A stretch of DNA of 64,000 bases, from positions 83,835 to 147,834 of the forward strand of contig NZ_JABACJ020000011.1 of NCBI RefSeq assembly GCF_012524165.2. The letters run 5' to 3'. Positions 57,796-64,000 of this stretch are shown piece after piece (position 1 is the first letter of the stretch; each line of letters begins with the position of its first letter). The DNA comes from Faecalicatena faecalis (GTDB lineage Bacteria > Bacillota > Clostridia > Lachnospirales > Lachnospiraceae). The notes under the pieces were generated by a model. The model searched no databases, was not told the origin of the DNA, and was given only the letters and a program-made list of their open reading frames with translations. The position numbers and the translations under genes were made by a program.

Positions 57796-59949
57796 GTGAA
57801 AAAATTTCTGACGGCTGCGGCCATATTAATTCTGGCTGTATTCCTTCTGGATACGGCATATTACACGTGGGGATTTTATATCAACTTTTCAGACGATAAA
57901 GAAATCCAAACTTTTACAGGTGTAGAAGGCAAGGAAATTTTGGTCGATACAGGTGAGGGAATGAAACCGTTTGAAATAAAAGGAGTAGATATGGGCGCGG
58001 GAATTCCCGGACACTTTGCCACAGAGTATGCGATTGATAAAAAGACATATTTGCGGTGGTTTAAGATGATTCAAGAGATGGGGGCCAATACGGTCCGTGT
58101 ATATACCATCTTAAGTCCGACATTTTATGAGGCGGTCTATGAATATAATCATGAGAATCCTGACCCGCTTTACATTATCCATGGTGTATGGGTGAATGAT
58201 TATGTCTTGAACTCTCATGTAGATGCGTTTGATGATCAATTTTTAGAGACCTTTAAGAAGGACTGCAGGACATTGGTAGATGTCCTTCATGGGAGAAAGA
58301 AATTGAACCTGGGATATGGTACGACAAATGCAAGTGGTTCCTATACAAAGGATATTTCACAGTGGGTACTGGGATATATTTTAGGGGTCGAGTGGGAAGA
58401 TGTTACGGTCGCTTATACTGACCATATGCAGGATTCAAAGAATGTATATGATGGAACTTATATGTATACGACAGAAGATGCCACACCGTTTGAGGCATTT
58501 CTTGCGGAGGTAGGAGATGAAATGATTGCTTACGAAACGGGAAAATATATGGAGCAGCGTCTCATTGCATTTTCCAATTGGCCGACAACAGATCCTTTAG
58601 ATTTCCCGGAGGTAGTAAACAAAAGGTTTATGAAATGTGCGAAGGTAGATACAGAGCATATCCATACAACAAAAGCATTTCGTTCCGGTCAATTCGCATC
58701 CTATCACGTATACCCGTACCATCCGGATTATCTGCGTTTTTATGAGGATTGGAAAGAACTTCCTGATATGGATCAATATCAGCTTGAGAATGGAAAATAT
58801 AATACGTATGGTGCTTATCTGAATCTACTGAACGGGCATCATAGCATGCCAGTGGTAATCTCTGAATTTGGGATTCCTGCTTCAAGAGGGAGGACACAGA
58901 TAGATTACAATACAGGCAGATCTCAGGGGTATATGAGTGAAAAGGAACAGGGCGAGGCCCTGATTGAATGTTATTACGATATCAAAAAGGCAGGATGTGC
59001 AGGGAGCATTATTTTTACGTGGCAGGACGAGTGGTTCAAACGGACCTGGAATACGTTAGCGAATGAGGATTTGCTGAAGAATGCTTATTGGAGTGACTTT
59101 CAGACAAATGAGCAGTATTTTGGGATACTTTCCTTTGATCCGGGAAAGGAGGAAAGTATATGCTATACAGATGGCGATGTGGGGGAGTGGTCTAAAGAGG
59201 ATATCGTGGCAGAGGGACAAGGTTTACAGCTTTCTGCAAAGTATGATGAGAAGTTTCTCTATTTCAGAGTCCATCAGAAAGGGCTCTCCCTGTCAGAAAG
59301 AAAACTATATATTCCGATTGATGTGACCCCCAAAACTGGAAGTTATTATGAGCAGGGAGAAGGGATACGTTTTGAAAGGCCATCAGACTTTTTGATAATA
59401 CTCGATGGGAAGGAGAATAGCAGGGTCTTGGTACAGGAACGGTATGAAGTATTTGAAGCGATTTCTGCAGAAGATTTTGGGGGAGAAAATCCTTATTTTG
59501 ATCCGCCGGACAAGGATTCTCCTATCTTTAAAAAGATCTATCTTGGACTTTTAATGGGGCAGTCAACATCTGATCAGGCAACAGTACAGAAGCAGGAAAG
59601 AGTGGAGACTGGAAAGCTGACATATGGAAATGGGAACCCGAATGATCCCGATTACAATTCTATTTCTGACTTTATCATAAACGGGGATGACTTAGAGTTG
59701 AGGATACCTTGGGGGCTTTTGAATTTTTCAAATCCTTCAGAGATGCAGGTCCATGATGATTATTATGAGAATTATGGAATTGAAAATCTGTCCATCAAGG
59801 AGATTTATGCGGGAATAGGGGAAGATTCAGACGATAATACGAGAATTGCAATGGGTAAGATTCCATTAAAGGGATGGGGCAAAAATCCTACTTACCACGA
59901 AAGACTGAAACAGTCGTACTATGAGATGCAGAAGATCTGGGCTAAGTAA
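57796..59949 (+). CDS. Membrane-anchored clan-A-like glycoside hydrolase with C-terminal beta domain
   Basis: 717 residues from GTG 57796 (GGAGGG upstream). An N-terminal anchor (about 3-25) is followed by a (beta/alpha)8 domain beginning EIKGVDMGAGIPGHFATEY and MGANTVRVYT, as in GH2/GH5-type enzymes. Candidate catalytic residues are Glu199/Glu201 (GVEWED) and Glu357 (VVISEFGIP, a nucleophile-type strand 7). The last ~230 residues look like a CBM9/DOMON-like beta-sandwich (SAKYDEKFLYFRVHQ, LELRIPWGLLNF). I cannot name the GH family. A role in processing the polymer made by the GT2 is inferred. Confidence 0.65.
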   Translation: MKKFLTAAAILILAVFLLDTAYYTWGFYINFSDDKEIQTFTGVEGKEILVDTGEGMKPFEIKGVDMGAGIPGHFATEYAIDKKTYLRWFKMIQEMGANTVRVYTILSPTFYEAVYEYNHENPDPLYIIHGVWVNDYVLNSHVDAFDDQFLETFKKDCRTLVDVLHGRKKLNLGYGTTNASGSYTKDISQWVLGYILGVEWEDVTVAYTDHMQDSKNVYDGTYMYTTEDATPFEAFLAEVGDEMIAYETGKYMEQRLIAFSNWPTTDPLDFPEVVNKRFMKCAKVDTEHIHTTKAFRSGQFASYHVYPYHPDYLRFYEDWKELPDMDQYQLENGKYNTYGAYLNLLNGHHSMPVVISEFGIPASRGRTQIDYNTGRSQGYMSEKEQGEALIECYYDIKKAGCAGSIIFTWQDEWFKRTWNTLANEDLLKNAYWSDFQTNEQYFGILSFDPGKEESICYTDGDVGEWSKEDIVAEGQGLQLSAKYDEKFLYFRVHQKGLSLSERKLYIPIDVTPKTGSYYEQGEGIRFERPSDFLIILDGKENSRVLVQERYEVFEAISAEDFGGENPYFDPPDKDSPIFKKIYLGLLMGQSTSDQATVQKQERVETGKLTYGNGNPNDPDYNSISDFIINGDDLELRIPWGLLNFSNPSEMQVHDDYYENYGIENLSIKEIYAGIGEDSDDNTRIAMGKIPLKGWGKNPTYHERLKQSYYEMQKIWAK

Positions 59950-59964
59950 GAAAGGAGGAGAGTT

Positions 59965-61110
59965 ATGCATATACTCGGAATAAGACCGGAATTGATTTTG
60001 TATTTTTATATGGCAGGCTGCATAGCTGTCCTCATTTATAATATCGGCTATATTTTCTGGGACAGGCGTAAGGGCAAACGGCTGGAAAAGCAGAGCCTTG
60101 ATATGGTGGATAAGATTCTTATGCAGATACAGAAAATAACAGAAGACGGCCCGCTGACAGAAGAAGGAATGTCTGTCCTGAAAAGAAATCTAAGGAAGCT
60201 GGAGCGGCTCCGGGCTTTTGAGTATTCTTTGGAGGAGGTAAAGGGCCGGGTATCCGCGGAGGAATATGCATGTTACCTCACAGGGCTTCGAGGAGTATTT
60301 TTAGATTTGGCATTTTATTATAGCAGGCGGGATCTGATTGAAAAGGCGTATTTTGCCAGCCTGATCAAAAAATTTGGAATTGACCGGGGACATGCGTCCT
60401 ATGACGGGCTTATGGATTTCCTGGTCACCCTTGTAATCGGACCGGATGTCTATGCCAGGGAGAATGCGCTGGGTGCGTTGTATTCCATTGGAAATCAGGA
60501 GGCCGTTCTTGCTGCATGGGAGAAGATGGAGGACAATGGAATCCTCCATAGCGTGAAGCTGCTGGCGGATGGACTGCTTGGTTTTTGCGGGGATAGACAT
60601 GAACTTGCCAAATTGCTGTTTGCTCACCGTGCAAAATTCAGTGGACAGTTAAACCTTCCGGTGATGCAGTTCATCCGATTTTCTGATGGTGGATTCCAGG
60701 AGGAGTTTCTGGAACTTTTGAAAAAAGAGAATGAAGAGAAAGAGCTGCGTCTGGAGGCAGTACGTTATTTTAGACGGTATCCGTATGAGCCAGCCAGAGA
60801 GATGTTGTTCAATTTTTTAAGATATCAGGAATATATCGACTGGGAATATGCTGCGATGGCGGCCTTGGCATTATCCTCTTATCCCGGTATAGATACACAG
60901 GAATGCTTAAAGCAGGGATTGAGTGCATCTAACTGGTATGTCCGGTTCAACTGTGCACAGTCCTTGATTTATGGATTAAAGGTGCCGCAGTTGAGGCTCT
61001 ATGATGTTTATAACGGGCATGACCGTTATGCACGTGAAATCTTAAAATATGTCTCTGAGCTGCAGGAGATAGAGGATCAGCAGATAGATTTGGAGGAGAT
61101 ACATGTTTGA
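59965..61110 (+). CDS. HEAT-repeat protein with N-terminal membrane anchor
   Basis: 381 residues with one membrane segment (about 8-28) followed by charged helices and HEAT-like repeats in the C-terminal 250 residues (ARENALGALYSIGNQEAVLAAW, LRLEAVRYFRRYPYEPAREM, WEYAAMAALALSSYP, NWYVRFNCAQSLIYGL). HEAT solenoids serve as protein scaffolds. AGGAGGAG precedes ATG 59965. The stop overlaps the GT2 gene by eight bases, suggesting it works with the synthase. Confidence 0.75.
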   Translation: MHILGIRPELILYFYMAGCIAVLIYNIGYIFWDRRKGKRLEKQSLDMVDKILMQIQKITEDGPLTEEGMSVLKRNLRKLERLRAFEYSLEEVKGRVSAEEYACYLTGLRGVFLDLAFYYSRRDLIEKAYFASLIKKFGIDRGHASYDGLMDFLVTLVIGPDVYARENALGALYSIGNQEAVLAAWEKMEDNGILHSVKLLADGLLGFCGDRHELAKLLFAHRAKFSGQLNLPVMQFIRFSDGGFQEEFLELLKKENEEKELRLEAVRYFRRYPYEPAREMLFNFLRYQEYIDWEYAAMAALALSSYPGIDTQECLKQGLSASNWYVRFNCAQSLIYGLKVPQLRLYDVYNGHDRYAREILKYVSELQEIEDQQIDLEEIHV

Positions 61111-62515
61111 TTTTGTGAAAACGTTCTACAGTGTCGTCGGTGTCTTTTTCGTACTGTATCTGATGGGATATTCGACATTTCTTATGGCGTCTGTCATTTT
61201 GGGGGCATTGGAATTATACCGGGACCATAAAAAGCGGAGATATCATAATGAGATAGAGCATGAATATTATGTGCCTGTTTCAATTGTAGTTCCGGCTTAT
61301 AACGAGGAAATTACGGTCGTAGATACAGTGAAGTCGCTTTTGATGATGGACTATCGCTTATATGAGATTGTTGTAGTAGATGATGGGTCAAAAGACCGGA
61401 CGACCCAAGTTCTGCTGGATGCATTTCACTTAAAAAAGGTAAGCCGTCCAATTAACCGTAAGATTCGCTGTAAAAGAGAAATCAATGTATATGAAGGAAA
61501 GATCAATCATATTTCAGTCACTTTGGTACGCAAGGAGAACGGTGGGAAGGCAGATGCACTGAATATGGGAATCAATGCGTCCAGGTATCCGTATTTTATC
61601 TGCATGGATGCTGACAGTGTACTGCAGAGGGATTCTTTGAAAAATATCGTAAAGCCGGTGCTGGAGGACGACAGTGTCGTAGCGGTGGGCGGTCTGGTCA
61701 GGATCGCCAATTGTGCGGTCCTAAAGGAAGGGGAACTCGTGGACTATCATATGCCATGGAATCCTATCGTAGGGATGCAGATTTTGGAATACGACCGTTC
61801 TTTTATGGCATCCCGTATTCTGTTGGATAAATTTAACGGAAATTTGATCATTTCGGGTGCATTTGGACTTTTTCAGAAGAGTGCGGTCTCAGATGTGGGC
61901 GGATATGATTCGACTACCATGGGGGAAGATATGGAGCTTGTGGTCAAGCTGCATGCATTCTGCAGGATCAACCAGCTTCCTTATTCCATTAAATATGCGC
62001 CGGATGCCATCTGCTGGAGTCAGTGCCCTTCTACGATACGGGATCTGAAAAAACAGCGCCGCAGATGGTATCTGGGATTATTCCAGAGCTTGAAAAAGCA
62101 TCGGAAGATGTTCTTTTCGCCGGAGTTCGGTGTGGTAGGATCGGTGTCTTACCTTTATTATCTATTATATGAGCTGTTGTCCCCGTTTATTGAACTGTTC
62201 GGGATTATTACGATGGTACTGGCATATGTGGTCAATCTGATCAATGTGCCGTTCATGATCATGTTTTTTGTGATCTATGCTCTATATGGGGCAGTCCTTA
62301 CGATAACAGCGTTCTTTTCCAGAATCTATACACAGAATATAAAGCTGTCATTTACAGATGTGGTAAAGTCCATTTATCTGTGTCTTGCAGAGAGTGTATT
62401 TTTCCGGTTCATCCAGGCATTCACAAGGATGACGGCTTTTATTGGTTATCAGAAAAAGAAGAATGTATGGGGACAGATCAAACGCCAGAAGATGAATATG
62501 GGGGAAGAAAAATGA
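61103..62515 (+). CDS. Processive GT2 polysaccharide synthase (PgaC/HAS-like)
   Basis: 470 residues with one N-terminal and about four C-terminal membrane segments. The full processive GT2 motif set is present: VPAYNEEITV, VVDDGSKDRT, MDADS (DxD), TMGEDMEL and QRRRWYLG (QxxRW). Such enzymes polymerise and often export beta-linked glucans or GlcNAc polymers. The sugar cannot be read from sequence. The four-base overlap with the downstream EAL gene suggests c-di-GMP-linked control. Confidence 0.92.
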   Translation: MFDFVKTFYSVVGVFFVLYLMGYSTFLMASVILGALELYRDHKKRRYHNEIEHEYYVPVSIVVPAYNEEITVVDTVKSLLMMDYRLYEIVVVDDGSKDRTTQVLLDAFHLKKVSRPINRKIRCKREINVYEGKINHISVTLVRKENGGKADALNMGINASRYPYFICMDADSVLQRDSLKNIVKPVLEDDSVVAVGGLVRIANCAVLKEGELVDYHMPWNPIVGMQILEYDRSFMASRILLDKFNGNLIISGAFGLFQKSAVSDVGGYDSTTMGEDMELVVKLHAFCRINQLPYSIKYAPDAICWSQCPSTIRDLKKQRRRWYLGLFQSLKKHRKMFFSPEFGVVGSVSYLYYLLYELLSPFIELFGIITMVLAYVVNLINVPFMIMFFVIYALYGAVLTITAFFSRIYTQNIKLSFTDVVKSIYLCLAESVFFRFIQAFTRMTAFIGYQKKKNVWGQIKRQKMNMGEEK

Positions 62516-63918
62516 TGGGAGAAAAAGGGAGACCAAAAATGACGGGCTGGAAAAAATGCATTCTGGCAGCAGGAGTAATTCTGGCGGTCTTAAGGCCTGC
62601 GACAGTGAAGGCGGCAGATGAGATCTATGCGGCAGGAGCGCCGGATGCATGGCCCTTGGAGTATTATAAAAAGGGGGAATATCAGGGAATCCTGCCAGAA
62701 CTTCTTGAGGAGGCCGCGCAGGCCGCTGGAATTAAGGTGAGTTATGTAAGACCTTCGAAGGAGGACAATAGGCTGGCGCTGGCGGAGAATGTGCAGGTGG
62801 ATGTCATCTGGTCATATGGCCTGACAGAGGAAGAGATGGAACAGGCAGGCCTTGTTCTTGGCAGTCCAGTCCTTACTTTTACGGAGGATGGAGAAAAGAA
62901 GGAAATCTGTCCCGCTTACAGTAAGAGTATGCCCAGGGTCTCACAAGAGCTGATTGAGGAACAATTAGGGAGGCTCGACAGGGCCCAAATTGAAGGAAGA
63001 TACCTTGTCTATGCCAAGAAGGGACATGAGAAGGGCTCTTTATCTTATCTATACCGATATGTGATTCCGGGGTGTCTGGCGGCGGCCGTTGTAGTTCTTT
63101 TGATCATGCCTTTTATCCTGGCGAAAAGAAAGCGCCAAATCGAGACCCTCGCATGTCTGGACGATGTGACGAAAAAAGGGAATTTTGCAGTTTGGAAAAA
63201 AAGATATCTGGAATGCATCCAGGATGGGAACAGGGAACATTTTGCAGTATTATATCTGTATACGGGAGCGGATATCGTTTCGCAGATCTATGGATATGAT
63301 GAGGGGGAGGCAGCTCTTCGCCTGATCAGTAATATATGTATGGACTCAATTGATCAAAGTGCGGAGGCGGCAGCCAGATTTAATGAATTTAGTTTTGTAT
63401 TCTTTGTACAGTATACATCTGTTGATGCATTGAAACAGAGGGTTCAGGATATGGAGGATTCTCTGGAAGAAGAATTTCACAGGGCTGGTAAGAGATATTT
63501 TCTGGAGCTTCATGTGGGAATCTATCGTCTGACAGGAGCGGACAGCGATCCATTGAAAACACTGCAGTATAGTGAGATTGCTATGCGTTATGCACGGAAA
63601 CACTATTTGCCTTATGTGCTCTACGATGAGGCCGTGGAGCAGGAGACGATTTCAGGGTATGCGATGGGGCATGAGGCGGTGCATGGACTGATGCATCAGG
63701 AATTCATTATGTACCTGCAGCCTATTGTGGATCTTAAGAACGGGGAAATCTGCGGAGCGGAGGCGCTGGCACGCTGGGAAAATCCGAACAGAGGGCTGTT
63801 GGGGCCAGAAAAATTCCTGAGGGTCATGAAGAAAAAACAGCTAGTGGGAAAGATGAATATGGAGATTTACAGGCAGGGCTGTCATTTTCTGATTATTCCG
63901 GGCCTGCGGCCCACCTAG
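62512..63918 (+). CDS. Membrane sensor with degenerate GGDEF and truncated EAL domain
   Basis: 468 residues from ATG 62512 (GGGGAAG upstream). A signal peptide (ending near KAADEI) and an SBP_bac_3-like extracellular domain (ILPELLEEAAQAAGIKVSY) lead to one membrane segment (CLAAAVVVLLIMPFIL). A GGDEF-like domain follows whose active loop reads ARFNEFSF, so it should not make c-di-GMP. The EAL domain starts well (FIMYLQPIVDLKNGEICGAEALARW) but ends after about 75 of the usual ~240 residues at TAG 63916-63918, inside GC-rich sequence. The gene therefore appears broken at its 3' end. Confidence 0.8.
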   Translation: MMGEKGRPKMTGWKKCILAAGVILAVLRPATVKAADEIYAAGAPDAWPLEYYKKGEYQGILPELLEEAAQAAGIKVSYVRPSKEDNRLALAENVQVDVIWSYGLTEEEMEQAGLVLGSPVLTFTEDGEKKEICPAYSKSMPRVSQELIEEQLGRLDRAQIEGRYLVYAKKGHEKGSLSYLYRYVIPGCLAAAVVVLLIMPFILAKRKRQIETLACLDDVTKKGNFAVWKKRYLECIQDGNREHFAVLYLYTGADIVSQIYGYDEGEAALRLISNICMDSIDQSAEAAARFNEFSFVFFVQYTSVDALKQRVQDMEDSLEEEFHRAGKRYFLELHVGIYRLTGADSDPLKTLQYSEIAMRYARKHYLPYVLYDEAVEQETISGYAMGHEAVHGLMHQEFIMYLQPIVDLKNGEICGAEALARWENPNRGLLGPEKFLRVMKKKQLVGKMNMEIYRQGCHFLIIPGLRPT

Positions 63919-64000
63919 GCCGCAGTTTAGCGCAGTTAGACCGCGCATCAGCTCATTTGATACAATCCGCGTTTCGGCACATGCCGATCGCAGATCAGCC
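63893..64000. mobile_element. Possible end of a GC-rich inserted element
   Basis: From about 63893 the sequence turns GC-rich and the EAL reading frame loses its conserved pattern. It carries a perfect hairpin, CTGCGGCC (63904-63911) with GGCCGCAG (63918-63925), and short direct repeats GCAGTTTAG and GCAGTTAGA. This looks like the edge of an insertion sequence or other foreign DNA, but no transposase is visible in the window. A rearranged or misassembled end is the alternative. Confidence 0.35.

Overview
The window looks like a chromosomal segment of a gut-type Clostridia, most likely Lachnospiraceae. Support for this comes from moderate-to-low GC, strong AGGAGG-type ribosome sites, lipoprotein ABC binding proteins, many LacI-family regulators, a T-box leader on metG, a NiaR-controlled nadABC operon, a GtrA/GtrB/YfhO glycosylation set and a CotH/VTC/DUF4956 module. 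No tRNA, rRNA or CRISPR array was seen. Apart from the last ~100 bases, no clear mobile element was found.

Layout. (1) 1-7030 is a first arabino-oligosaccharide locus: binding protein, two permeases, GH51, LacI regulator, GH43. (2) 7.1-9.4 kb is a small operon with an AIM24-like protein, a YfcE-type phosphodiesterase and a NYN/OST-HTH protein. (3) 9.5-21.0 kb is a LacI-regulated catabolic operon: ribose-type ABC transporter, M81 (MlrC-like) enzyme, an unassigned TIM-barrel glycosidase-like protein, a rhamnose-mutarotase-like protein, a creatinase-like M24 protein without metal ligands, an ASRT-domain protein and an MFS transporter. Its substrate is unknown. (4) 21.0-24.8 kb is nadA-nadB-nadC-niaR behind a promoter carrying a NiaR-like site. 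(5) 25.0-34.8 kb is a second arabinan locus, divergent from a two-component system and led by a secreted GH93-like exo-arabinanase. Its ABC, GH51 and GH43 genes are paralogous to locus 1. (6) 34.9-38.0 kb holds a multispanning membrane alpha/beta hydrolase and a divergent LacI regulator. (7) 38.1-40.6 kb is T-box-metG. (8) 40.6-46.8 kb is a YfhO/GtrA/GtrB-like operon divergent from a VanRS-like two-component system. (9) 46.9-47.7 kb is a decayed or non-coding transcription unit. (10) 47.8-53.9 kb has a 1314-residue acidic TPR/P-loop protein and glgB. (11) 54.0-63.9 kb is a surface-polymer operon: GH18-like lipoprotein, VTC polyphosphate polymerase, DUF4956 membrane protein, CotH kinase, clan-A-like hydrolase, HEAT protein, processive GT2 synthase and a degenerate-GGDEF/EAL protein. 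The EAL domain is cut off by a GC-rich sequence at the window end.

How the parts work together. In the two arabinan loci the extracellular GH93 would release arabino-oligosaccharides, the AraNPQ-like transporters would import them, and cytoplasmic GH51 and GH43 enzymes would finish them to arabinose. Neither locus encodes an ATPase, so a shared MsmK-type ATPase elsewhere must energise them. The two regions most likely to hold undescribed biology are the 10.7-21 kb operon and the 54-64 kb polymer operon. All assignments were made by reading the sequence; no database search was run.
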